A DNA stretch of 64,000 nucleotides. Origin: Gloeopeniophorella convolvens. Taxonomy: Eukaryota; Basidiomycota; Agaricomycetes; Russulales. The notes under the pieces are model-generated. The model worked only from the letters and a program-made list of their open reading frames with translations, made no database searches and was not told the DNA's origin. Position numbers and translations under genes: made by a program. Shown here piece after piece: positions 12,663 to 24,217 of this stretch. Positions within the stretch are counted from its first letter, which is position 1. Every line of letters begins with the position of its first letter. The DNA lies in assembly GCA_022496205.1 (NCBI GenBank), contig WTXD01000053.1:1-64000 (forward strand), written 5' to 3'.

Positions 12663-14325
12663 ATGACTACCATGTCCATGCCACCTTCAAGCCGTCTTCC
12701 GTTTGAACCAGTCGTATCCACACCGATTCCGCCGAATATCGCTGAATGGTGAGTGCCCGCCTCTCTTGCTTTACGGTCGGAGCTAAGCCCGAGCCTTAGG
12801 ACCGTGCCTATCGTATATTATCCACGTTATCTTTATGTTCCTGCTGCTCATAGCGGGATAGCCAGCTCCTGGGGGCATCTCAACTGGTTCATGTATGGAA
12901 TCCTTCTGGTTCAAGTTTGTAAGCTTGACATCCCTCCGCATCCTAGCACGCCCTAATCCGCCCTCAGACCTGTACAACTACTATTTTCCCTGCGATAGAC
13001 GCGGTATTAAAACCCTTGGTGCGTTGCCGCCTCACGGCGCTGATCTTACTAAGCAATGGGGACCTCAGTATACGCCATCTTCGTCGTTGAGACTGTGCAA
13101 ACCACCCTCGGGATGGCTGACGTGTTCTATTGGTTTGCAAATGGATTCGGCAACGTTCCGCGCCTGAACAACCCGTACATTTCTTTCGTCGACACACCCG
13201 TCATCGCTGCTTTTATCTCGTTCGTCATCCAATCATTCTTCTCGTACCGCATATGGACACTGGAGAACTCTTTGTGGTGGCTCGTTATCGTTATTGAAGG
13301 GGTGCGTTGGGCTCAGGGAACGACATAACTTTGTGCGTCTTGACATGGTCATACAGATCTCCGTTACGCAGGCGACCGGAGGCATAGTCGGCGGAATCAA
13401 GGTTCTCAGCTTACCGCGTGGTCTGCCTTGAAAAGGGATGCTTACGATGACCCCAGGGACATTTGGCCGGGAATTTCTCACAGGCCCACCGCTTCAATGT
13501 GTATGTCAACGTGCGTTTGTAATTGGGTCCGGAATAAGTGGGCCGTGAGCTGATTCTGCTCCAATCAGATGTGGCTTATCGGCGACGCCGTTGCGGATGT
13601 TCTCATTGCGGTTTCACTGACCTACCTGGTATGTTGCCATCGGAAAGCGATGGCGCCCGTGCAATGACCATATCTTGGCAGCTCCTACGATCGCGAAAGC
13701 GGGAGTATCATTTCTCGTCGGACAACACGGTGGCGAAGCTGATTCGACTTACTATCGAGACCAACATAGTCTCTGGTGAGTATGAAGCTCCGGTGTGGCC
13801 GGCGCCAGTCCTAATATCTCTTTCAGCGACTGTCGCGGTTGTTGCTCTCATCATGTTCATGGGCTGGCCGAACCATAAATACTTCTACTGCCCAACCGCG
13901 GTGCTAGGGAAAATGTAAGTTCAATACTTTGCGTCTATCCGAGATGTCCGTGTGAGTAACTGTCCTGTGCAAGCTATTCGAACACGCTGCTCGTCACGCT
14001 TGCCAACCGCATCACCCTTCGTCACGGCATTCGCCTCCGCAACCCAGGAAGCAGCCACAAAACCCACGTCAGCGTGACTGTCCATCGTTCAACAGATCAG
14101 TTCGAGATGCTGCCGAAGACCGGAACGGCCGCTGAAGTGGCTTTCAGAAACACGCGGCGGTACGAGGTGATGCATGGTGGATTCACGGGCCCTGCGTCGG
14201 GACCACCCGCAGTGCACCCGGCGCAACTCCATTACATCGAAGTGATAGACTCACCCGGGTCGTCTGAGTTTAGCCCAGGCCCCGCGCCATCATCTGTAAT
14301 CGAAATGCCCTCGGAACACTCCTAG
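12663..14325 (+). CDS. DUF6534 seven-helix membrane protein, copy 2 (intact)
   Basis: An intron-rich gene giving a predicted seven-helix plasma- or endomembrane protein of the DUF6534 family. Start ATG at 12663 (MTTMSMPPSS). Segments in order are ASSWGHLNWFMYGILLVQVY (helix 1), YNYYFPCDRRGIKTL, VYAIFVVETVQTTLGMADVF (helix 2), NNPYISFVDTPVIAAFISF into SYRIWTLENSLWW (helices 3-4), GGIVGGIKGHLAGNFSQ, MWLIGDAVADVLIAVSLTYL (helix 6) and ATVAVVALIMFMGW (helix 7), then a cytoplasmic tail of about 110 residues. Every junction has GT-AG introns of 50-110 bases and the frame stays open throughout. The family is greatly expanded in Agaricomycetes and has no assigned function. A receptor or sensor role is sometimes assumed from the fold, which is only inference. 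Confidence 0.85.
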
Positions 14326-15210
14326 TGCCACGCATGCCACCCCTCTCATCCGATCCCGAACTCATATTGAGACAAAGAAATCGCGAACGCTATACAGGAG
14401 GTATATCTGCCTACAGTACGGCATTTATCGTTTTCTCTTAGTCTGCCAGAATCCGTAAGAAAATATACGATTCAAAGTACCATTTGTATCATTTAGACAC
14501 TGTTTCTTTGCACTGAGATTACATGTACCATTCGTCTACTGTGAAGTGCGGTCACAGATCAGAGTGGAACGATTTGGGCCGGCACCCGGGTGCTTCGAGA
14601 AAAGTGGCATTGGCGGTCTGCTTGTGATCCAGCTGCATGACCGTGGGAGACAGAGCGGCTCAAGCCGTTTCGCTTGGGCTCGGATGTATTACCCCAGTGG
14701 GCCTGGGGCGATTGGCCAGATCCGAGGCCTTCAACATCTTCGTGTTGGTACAGTAAAGCGCACGCTCGTCATACAGGGGCACAGAATGTCACAGAATGTA
14801 GTCATATTCAGCTATACGCTGAGCGGAGCAAGAAGTTAAGCCCTCGACGCAGGGCTGTCATTTTGTGTTGGCAGGCGGGCTTCTCGGCTTCAGCAACCGA
14901 ACTCTCAATGGAGACCCTGGTCTGTATTCCCGAGAAGTGGAAAAGGGCCTACGGTTTTGCTTTTAGCTGTACATACCCAGTCCATTTGATCCGGAATGCG
15001 CGGTGAGTCACCAAGACTGGGCATCGCGGCCTCGGTGATAACTTGACTGTTGCCACGGCAGCTGCCCTCCTTCGAGTCACCTTGCTCGGCTTAAATATGC
15101 ACGAAGAAATCACAACGGGCATCGCAGGCATCACTTTCATCAGCACAGTGCGTTCAATCCTCGTACCGGTGGACCAATAGCTGATCTCCTCAACCCAGGC
15201 AGCGCCGTCC

Positions 15211-16542
15211 ATGGGATCACGCACTCTGCCTCCTGAAATCTGGCTTCACATTCTCCAAATCGCAACGGACGCTCCAGGCGCATTCGATGCCGATGTCCCC
15301 GAATTCTTCTCCCATCCCGCCGCAGAGCTTGCCCATGTCGACAATACTTCGGAGCTCACGATGCTTCGCGCGTCACTCGCCGTCCGCCGCATGCTCGTGC
15401 GCGTCTGCCACATGTGGAACGCTCTCGCAACACCGCTTCTTTACCGTGCCCTCTGGATCGGCTGTCAACATGCGCTCCTCTTGCTAGGGGACACGCTCGA
15501 ACAAAGACCCGAGCTCGGCATGCATGCCCGTCGGTTGGACGTCGCGATACATGGCAAGGCCCGTGTTCGGTACCCTCCGTCCGCTCAGGAGCGGATGCTC
15601 GGTCGGATCCTCACACACACGCCGCGCCTGGAGGTCTTCATCGCCAGCATCTCTGCACAGCCCAGGTGGCTGCGCCTTTCCACCTGGAAGTCAACGGAGA
15701 TCTTTGAAGCCCTCGGTGATGTATGTGGGGCGTCGTTGCGTCGACTCTGTTGGGTCGGTGCACCCATTCATGCAGATGTGTATCGGTACAACAAGGCACT
15801 CCGTGCAGAGGTCGCATCCCTGCTGCGGCGTACACCGAACTTGTGCACGCTCATCGGACTCGTCGTCCCGATGGACCTTGACTCTTCCTTGGCTCTCCCA
15901 AAACTCACCTTCGGCCACTTCGAGGTGCACCCACACCTTCAGACGGAGCCAGTACGGTCCCTTACTTGCTTCCCAAGCCTACAACATGCGCACTTCCCAT
16001 ATTACGACTATTTGCATTTCGATCGACAACCCATGAGGAGCGCAATCACCCCTTCGCCTCTATTTACGACTGCATATCTGGCCGACCTCATGATCCTCTT
16101 CGTCCTCACCGGCACTCCTATAACCAAATTACACCTATCCTCGTCGGAATGGTGGCTCTACAAGACTGCATATCCGCCGCACCTCCTCCCCGCTACTATT
16201 GTATATCTTGGGATCAGTACAAAGGCACCACGCACTGATGATGGCCTTATGTTCGTGACGTTTGTCGAATGGTTGCACGCATGCAAGGACGCGGCGCCGG
16301 GCCTGAGCGTCGTTCGCTTGTCGAACGACATGGGCTCTGCATCCCTGGCGAGGCACCCCGAATGGCTCGGAGACGGGATAGCGTTGCTCGCTGAGCGGGG
16401 CGTCCGCATAGAAAATGCCGCGGGTGACGCACTTCAGCCACAACCAGTTATCCTGCGTCCCAATCGACCCGTGGAGTGGGATCCCTTTGAGGATGACGAC
16501 TGGTTGGGTCACGACATAACCTTATTGTACGAACGATTCTGA
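15211..16542 (+). CDS. F-box protein, copy 2
   Basis: A 443-residue single-exon frame collinear with copy 1 at 5709-7037. The F-box is at residues about 6-85 (LPPEIWLHILQIA, then VCHMWNALATPLLYRALW), followed by leucine-rich stretches and an acidic tail (DPFEDDDWLGHD). The presumed role is substrate adaptor of an SCF ubiquitin ligase. The region upstream of the start (from about 15018) and the first 150 codons are almost identical to copy 1. After that, substitutions are frequent and many change residues, as expected if the substrate-binding half diverges while the F-box half is kept similar by conversion or constraint. The frame is intact. Confidence 0.75.
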   Translation: MGSRTLPPEIWLHILQIATDAPGAFDADVPEFFSHPAAELAHVDNTSELTMLRASLAVRRMLVRVCHMWNALATPLLYRALWIGCQHALLLLGDTLEQRPELGMHARRLDVAIHGKARVRYPPSAQERMLGRILTHTPRLEVFIASISAQPRWLRLSTWKSTEIFEALGDVCGASLRRLCWVGAPIHADVYRYNKALRAEVASLLRRTPNLCTLIGLVVPMDLDSSLALPKLTFGHFEVHPHLQTEPVRSLTCFPSLQHAHFPYYDYLHFDRQPMRSAITPSPLFTTAYLADLMILFVLTGTPITKLHLSSSEWWLYKTAYPPHLLPATIVYLGISTKAPRTDDGLMFVTFVEWLHACKDAAPGLSVVRLSNDMGSASLARHPEWLGDGIALLAERGVRIENAAGDALQPQPVILRPNRPVEWDPFEDDDWLGHDITLLYERF

Positions 16543-16845
16543 AGTAGGACAATCTATGGTGTACAGACGCGAGACTCGATTTTTTTCGAGTGCGCTGCCC
16601 AATACGCAGCGAGTCTTTGACGCAGCGATCGGGCGGCCCGGCCTGCAGGTAACCTGATATTGTCGGTGTTTGTGCAAGTTGGCTTTGACCCAAGTGGTGG
16701 CATTCATGAGTTTCAACGGTTTATATTTCTTACCTGCACCGACGTCGTCATTGATCAACCCGCCAGAGCACTATAGTACGCGCACACGACTCTGCGTACC
16801 CGCTGGTCGCTAGCATCCAATATCCGCGACCCCAGTACTCTACAA

Positions 16846-18308
16846 ATGCCGACAGAGTCCCGTACTATGTTTCCTGAGCTATTGCTCCATATATTGGAGC
16901 TCGCCACACACGTCCCAGGTGCACTCGACGCAGACATCACAGACGTCTTTTCCCATCCCGCAACGGAGCTTCCCCACTACGACAACACCAAGGAGCGCGC
17001 TGAACTTGTAGAAGCATTTGATACGAGTCTGGCGATCGTGCAAGTCTGTCGCCAGTGGCACGCGCTCGCGACGCCTCTGCTCTACCGTTTTCTCTGGCTT
17101 GGAAACCCCGCTGCGTTCGCAGTGCTTGCGGGCACGCTCGAGTGTAGGCCAGACCTTGGCTTACATGCGCGCCGGTTGGACATCGTAGCGCCCACGTTAC
17201 CGACCAAGCAGGGAGACGAGCAGTACTCGGACGAATTACAAGATAGCTTGGCGCGTATCCTCACTTGCACGCCGTATCTGAAGGTTTTTGTCGCCAGTGT
17301 TTGTGTGCAGCAGCTCTGGACCCCCCGGTGGGTGTCGCCCAAAATTCTCGCTGCGCTTCGTGATACAAGTGGCGCGTCCCTGCTTCGCCTGTCCTGGGTT
17401 AGTGCATACGTCGGCACTGATACCTTCAAGTACGATCCAAAATTTCGGGAGGAAGTGCTGGAGCTGCTGACCTACACGCCTAACTTGCACACGCACATCG
17501 GGCTCCTGGTGCCAACCGACCTTGACACGACCTTGACACTTCCACATCTCACCTTCGGCCACTTCCAGCTGTACCGCTCCGGCCAAGAACCCCATCCCCT
17601 TTTTCTCGTTTCCCCAGTCTCCAGCAGGCGCACTTGGTGCACGACAAACCCGGCGCCTGGATGATTATCGCCCAGACTCCCACTTCCATCACGATGGGCC
17701 CCGAGCCGTTCATCTTGGCGGACGCCGCCCCTGCTCTGTCGTATGGACCCCTCCTCACTACTGCATACGTCATCAGTCCGTGGGCCCTCAAAGCGCTCGC
17801 TGGGTCTCAGATAACGAAGCTATTCCTGTCCGTGCGAGAGTGGCTCGACTTCCAAGAGGATTACCGCCCGTGGTTCCTCCCGCCTACGGTCACCCACCTT
17901 GGGATCGGTACGGCGAACAGGCGACACGACATCTCCCGCTCCACAAAGTTCTTCGAATGGTTGAACGTATGCAAAGATGTCGCTCCGGGGCTTCGCATCG
18001 TTCGTCTGTCTAACGAGCTCGGCTCAGCGGATCTGGCAGAAAATTCACAGCCGCTCATGGAGGACCTTGCACAGCTCGCAGAGCGGGGTGTCTTCGTGGA
18101 AACCGCTCAAGGAGAGGTTCTTGGGGCTGTAGCCATACGTCTCGATATAGTCGACCCGTCTCCCTTTCCTCTTGCGGAAATACCTCGGGACCTCTTTGGA
18201 AACCTGGACGAACCCCCTGAACGTAGCTCCGAATGGCTGCGGCTTCTTATGTCTCGGGTATACGAGAGGAGGGCTATGCGTAATACAGACCCTGCGGGTC
18301 GAGGTTAA
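16846..18308 (+). pseudogene. F-box protein, diverged copy 3 with frameshift
   Basis: The third F-box paralogue follows copy 2 by about 300 bases. The first part (16846 to about 17600) gives MFPELLLHILELA and VCRQWHALATPLLYRFLWL, the F-box. The second part continues in another frame from about 17601 (FPSLQQAHL, matching FPSLRHAHF in copy 1) to the stop at 18306-18308. The shift falls in the run cccctttttctcg at about 17596-17606 and corresponds to one missing base or two extra bases. No GT-AG intron of usable size can remove it. Either the gene is inactivated or the run is an assembly error; the downstream frame is otherwise open for 224 codons, so the lesion is young or artefactual. Confidence 0.75.
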
Positions 18309-18803
18309 ACGAACCCTTAGCAACAGTTTGTATCCAATGGATGGTTGTATACTGCCTGAATTGTAGCCAGATCGTGTCAGCGCGGAAACATGATATACAT
18401 GTCTTGATTCATCGATTGACGGTTTACGACCAGACGGACGCTGAAGCATTATGAGCACTATTATGCGTTTGCCCACACATATGTCAGAGCACCAAGCAGT
18501 GCATACTGGGTCCTCATTACATAGTCGTCATGCCCAGTGTGCTTGGTGTTAGAGGGAAGTGGGCGAGAGCTTGTTGGAGGCGAAAGTTGAAGGTACTTAT
18601 ACTAAGTACTGCAGAGAATGATCAAGCGAAAGCCTATCTATCTTATTGCTTTGATTCTGTGCTATTTCACGTAGTCGGACTACACAGACGCAAAGTAGAC
18701 ATATCGATTGCGTGCACGTCGCAGCAAAAAGAAAAAATCACTCTTATCATCGAATAGATGGTACCGAGGTGGCATGGCCTGAATCGGATACACCTGGTCC
18801 AAT
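18309..18803. other. Intergenic, convergent 3' ends
   Basis: Lies between the 3' ends of F-box copy 3 (plus) and the xylanase gene (minus). Only short unremarkable frames are seen. Confidence 0.6.
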
Positions 18804-20774
<1,971 letters not shown>

Positions 20775-21070
20775 CACTGTGCCGATGCCAAACTCTTTAT
20801 CGGGAAAGAGTGTAGAAATAGACAGAAAAGAGGATAACTCTATCCGGGCTCTTTCTATATCAAACAACCTGAAAAGAGCTTAACTTTTTCCTCGAGATTC
20901 AGGGTATTTTGCGTGAATAGTTTAACTTTTGAGCCAAACACCGAGAAAACTCTGGGCAGAGTTGAATTATTTTCAGATGTATTGAAAATAAAAGAGTGTG
21001 ACTATAGTTGAACTCTTTTCTGACCATTTTTCTGCTCTTTTCCGGTAAAGAGTTTGGCATCGGTCCAGTG
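20775..21070. mobile_element. Non-autonomous CACTA-type transposon (MITE)
   Basis: A 296-base element with long terminal inverted repeats. The left end begins CACTGTGCCGATGCCAAAC and the complement of the right end begins CACTGGACCGATGCCAAAC; 32 of the first 36 positions match and similarity continues past 60 bases. The same three bases, CCT, flank both ends (20772-20774 and 21071-21073), the 3-base target duplication expected for CACTA elements, whose ends are CACTA or CACTG. The interior is AT-rich and full of short AAAGAG/CTCTTT words in both orientations, like the subterminal transposase-binding repeats of this group. It encodes nothing. Confidence 0.88.
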
Positions 21071-22055
21071 CCTTCCCATCTCTGAGAACGGTAGGGCTGA
21101 AAGGGTGTCGCTCTCGCCCGTGTGCGTTCAACACGCGGAATTGGAAGTAGCTGGCATCAGTGGGAATATGGAGCTAATAGATAGCTCAAGCGCCATGAGC
21201 AGAATACAAGACTAGATGAAGGGACTCTCGTACCTGCGGCCAAACCCAGTACAAGCAACCTACTCCGGCGATTTTGATTCCCTCAAGCTGACGTTATGCC
21301 CGCGCACAGAGGGGAATACAGACCGAGGCAAGCAGGATATGCTCAAAGATGAAAGAAAAGGGTAACAACGTAGTGTATTTCTTTGAGAACCGGCCGGAGT
21401 ATGGTCAAAAAGTCATACAGGTTCCTCAGAGCTGCTCGACGCAAGTCCTCTGGGCGGTATTGACGTAAACTTTTCTCACGGCCTATTCGGTGACTTGATG
21501 TTTTACCGAATGTAGCAGCATCATTGAACCCGCAATCATTGGGGTGATGCAGTAACTAGTGATTCGGTGAGCATGGCCAAAGCATGACTGCACTATGATA
21601 TAATGGGTAATACGGCCGGCTCGATGTCTGTGGCAAAAAATACTAGGATACTAAGCTGGGCAGATCAATCTTCCACCGTCCAGCTTCCTGGAGACAAGCG
21701 CAGTTGCCTGGGATGGACCACTGGAAGAACCAGTCGATAGTATCCCTTGAAGGACCTGCCAATTCACGAGACATCCCACACAAAGTGATCTGATTGTAGG
21801 CGCGGAGTTGGACAGCCCCAAGAGGTAGCACCGAGGTGGTGAGCGCTGCGGCCCAACCGGGGAATATCTGCGATGGTCAAACGGCTACGGGCTATGTAGA
21901 CGGGTCGCAGGGTGGGTGGGCGCAAGGACCGACTTCGCCAACGACGAAGTATGTGACGCGCGTCTTCCCGGGCAGCTTCTATCCTGTCAGTCCAATCAAA
22001 TGAAGAGGCAAACACCAACTCACCTCTACGAGCTATCACCGGCACCCCTGGGTCC
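21071..22055. other. Intergenic after the CACTA-type element
   Basis: About 1 kb up to the 3' end of the zinc-finger gene. Frames are short and none resembles a protein family. Confidence 0.55.
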
Positions 22056-23819
22056 CTACTCATCCGCTAGCTCGTCATCCTCTCCCGAATCCTCGTCCTC
22101 TTCTTCCTCTAGCGCAGCCTCCGCCTCCGCCTGCAGTTGTGCAGCAGAGGCGGCAGTTGCAATTGCTTGTTCAAGCATCTGCGTCTGTTCCGCCGACAGA
22201 CCGTAAAGTGATACAGGTGGCGGCATCGGCGCGGGCGGTGGCTGTTCCGCCGCAGGCGCAACGGGAGGCGCTGACGCCGGTGGCAGCTGCGCCTGAGCGC
22301 GCGCGAGCACACTCGCCAGCGTCGCCTGGCTGCCCGCGGCATCGGCTGCCGCAGCTGCGTCTACCGGCACGGCGCCACCCAGCGCGCGAGTGACGCACGC
22401 CTGCAGGACCGGGTGCAGCCGCACAACAGCGACGTGCGCCGCGGCGAGCACAGGCGGGGGCAGCTCACCATCCTCAAGCACGCCCGCAGCCCCCGCAGCG
22501 TCCGCAACGTCGTGCCACACGCGCGTACGGCGCAGCTCGTCGTCTTGGGCGCCGGCCAGCCCGCGCGGGACGTCGATCTCCGCAACGTCGGCGGTCGCGC
22601 ACGCGCTGTGGCGCGCCGCGGCGGCGTTGCGGTGGCGCGTGAGCGCGTCGCGGCGCGAGAAGGGCTTGGCGCAGCCGGTGCACTGCCATGCGCGCGCGTC
22701 GTGCAGGCTTTCGTGCCGCTTGAGGTCGTGATTGCGCGCAAACGCGGCGGGGCAGCGCGTGCAGCGGAACGGGCGCCCTGCGGCATGCACGCGCGTGTGC
22801 GCGCGCAGGCTGTAGAGCCGCGCAAAGGTCTTGCCGCACCCCGGGAAGCCGCATGGGTGCACGGACGTCCCGGGGGCACCCCACGGTGTGGGGCCGGGGC
22901 CGCCGATTGGGATACCGGAAAGCACCCCGAGAGCTTGGATGAGCCCACCGAGCTCTTGGAGGGCGCCGCGAGCCAGACCTGCGGCCGTCACGGCAAATAA
23001 GAAGACTTGGTGGAGCGGGAACTGGATGGATGCGATAAGGTGGGGCGGTGGTGGGCCGACTGGCGGGAGGGCGGGTCCAGTCAAAGCAACGATGATCGCG
23101 CGGCTGGCGGCATCCAACTGCGTGTGCAGTGCATAGGGCATAGGTGGTGGCATGGCGGGCATGGGCATAGGATATGGACGCTTGGGCGCAGGTGCTTCCT
23201 CCATTGCGATGTCAAACTCGTCGCGCTTGCGCTTCCCCTGCTCGAGCTGGATCGACGACTCGTTTGAATGCCTGAGCGACGAAAACAGGGCATCGGAGCG
23301 TGCGAGAGAGACCAGGAGGTGACTGAGAGGCTTTGCGATCTCTTTGGAGATGGTGTTGGACGACATTGCACTGTTGAACGCGTCGAGGACAGATACGCCG
23401 GCAAGGCCAGGGACCATGGTAGTGGAGAGCGTCGACTGCGCCAGAGGATCATTCGCGATGTCTTTGAGGATAATTTTCATCGTCTTGAGTGCCTCGCTCA
23501 CCCTCCTCTCCGAAACGGAGGGGTTCTTCAAGATGGTCGAGGAAAGCGTCGCATCTGCAGGTGCGGATGCAGGAACAGGAGGTGTAGGTGCGGTCGGGAC
23601 CGTCGCGCTAGCCGCCGCCGCAGCCTCCGCCTGAGCTTTGCTGATCTCTGCCCAGAGCTGGTCGTTCAGGCGGCGCGCGATCTCCTCTGCCTCCGCATTC
23701 GCATCGTCCTCGACCTCCTCGCCCTCATCCTCGCCGTCCGGGTAGTCCAGTTCGCCTTCGTCGTCCCATTGCTCGTCGTCTTCGGCGCCCTGTACTTGCG
23801 TGTTCAGTCCCATAGACAT
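22056..23819 (-). CDS. C2H2 zinc-finger protein, probable transcription factor
   Basis: A 587-residue single-exon frame. Residues 1-60 are strongly acidic (QWDDEGELDYPDGEDEGEEV), as in activation or histone-binding regions. An alanine-rich helical stretch, a proline-rich segment and a nuclear-targeting-like basic patch (KRKRDEF, about residue 215) follow. Three C2H2 fingers lie at about residues 323-400: CGFPGCGKTFARLYSLRAH, CTRCPAAFARNHDLKRH and CTGCAKPFSRRDALTRH. The third has a longer last spacer. The finger tips LYSL, NHDLK and RDALT are typical of fungal DNA-binding fingers. A second acidic stretch with EEEEDEDSGEDDE ends the protein. It probably acts in the nucleus; targets are unknown. 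High GC content keeps other frames open across the same region. Confidence 0.85.
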   Translation of the reverse strand: MSMGLNTQVQGAEDDEQWDDEGELDYPDGEDEGEEVEDDANAEAEEIARRLNDQLWAEISKAQAEAAAAASATVPTAPTPPVPASAPADATLSSTILKNPSVSERRVSEALKTMKIILKDIANDPLAQSTLSTTMVPGLAGVSVLDAFNSAMSSNTISKEIAKPLSHLLVSLARSDALFSSLRHSNESSIQLEQGKRKRDEFDIAMEEAPAPKRPYPMPMPAMPPPMPYALHTQLDAASRAIIVALTGPALPPVGPPPPHLIASIQFPLHQVFLFAVTAAGLARGALQELGGLIQALGVLSGIPIGGPGPTPWGAPGTSVHPCGFPGCGKTFARLYSLRAHTRVHAAGRPFRCTRCPAAFARNHDLKRHESLHDARAWQCTGCAKPFSRRDALTRHRNAAAARHSACATADVAEIDVPRGLAGAQDDELRRTRVWHDVADAAGAAGVLEDGELPPPVLAAAHVAVVRLHPVLQACVTRALGGAVPVDAAAAADAAGSQATLASVLARAQAQLPPASAPPVAPAAEQPPPAPMPPPVSLYGLSAEQTQMLEQAIATAASAAQLQAEAEAALEEEEDEDSGEDDELADE

Positions 23820-24217
23820 GTAAAAACAATCAGATTACTGAAGGGTAGACAGCGTAGAGTGGCTCAGCCACCTGGCTCAGGACGATGGTGGAATTGAACT
23901 CGCAATGAAGAAACTGGAGCCCAAACAGATCCAGCGGATTGATGATCACGTGCCGACAACATACGCACGTCGCTGCTGGCGCGTCCGACTCGAACGTCTA
24001 CTAATCGCTCAAATCCAATGTCTATACCTCAGAGGACGTATTGTACACTTCTATCATTGCGGTACGTACGCTTCCAATGTCCATGCCATTACTGCAAATC
24101 AAATAGCATTACCTCCACCCCGAGTCATCCCAAGTCGTCAGTGCGATAGCGATAGCATCATGCAGTTTATCCATCATAACCATGGTCGTCATATCGTTGC
24201 TGTGCAAGGCCTGGAGA
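23820..24217. other. Intergenic, zinc-finger gene upstream region
   Basis: A stretch of 400 bases between the zinc-finger start and the 3' end of the decarboxylase gene, both on the minus strand. No gene is seen. Confidence 0.6.

Larger units (their letters stand above)
11740..16640 (+). repeat. Segmental duplication, unit B (DUF6534 + F-box)
   Basis: Second copy of the unit at 1850-7140, in the same orientation. It carries the intact DUF6534 gene (12663-14325) and the second F-box gene (15211-16542). Outside the genes, similarity is clear in the region upstream of DUF6534 (11749-12650) and for about 100 bases after the F-box stop. Confidence 0.9.

Noticed and set aside
1850..16640. RIP-like C-to-T mutation as cause of the TAG codons
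   Set aside because: Both TAGs are G-to-A type changes at TGG, but the diverged tracts show mixed substitutions and the near-identical tracts show no mutation, so there is no sign of RIP.
22056..23000. Long frames opposite and beside the zinc-finger gene
   Set aside because: They arise from the high GC content of the real minus-strand frame, which alone has recognisable fingers.
23880..23905. A T-loop-like word (gttcaattcc on the minus strand) as possible tRNA
   Set aside because: The flanking bases do not pair into a T-stem, and no anticodon or acceptor arm can be placed.
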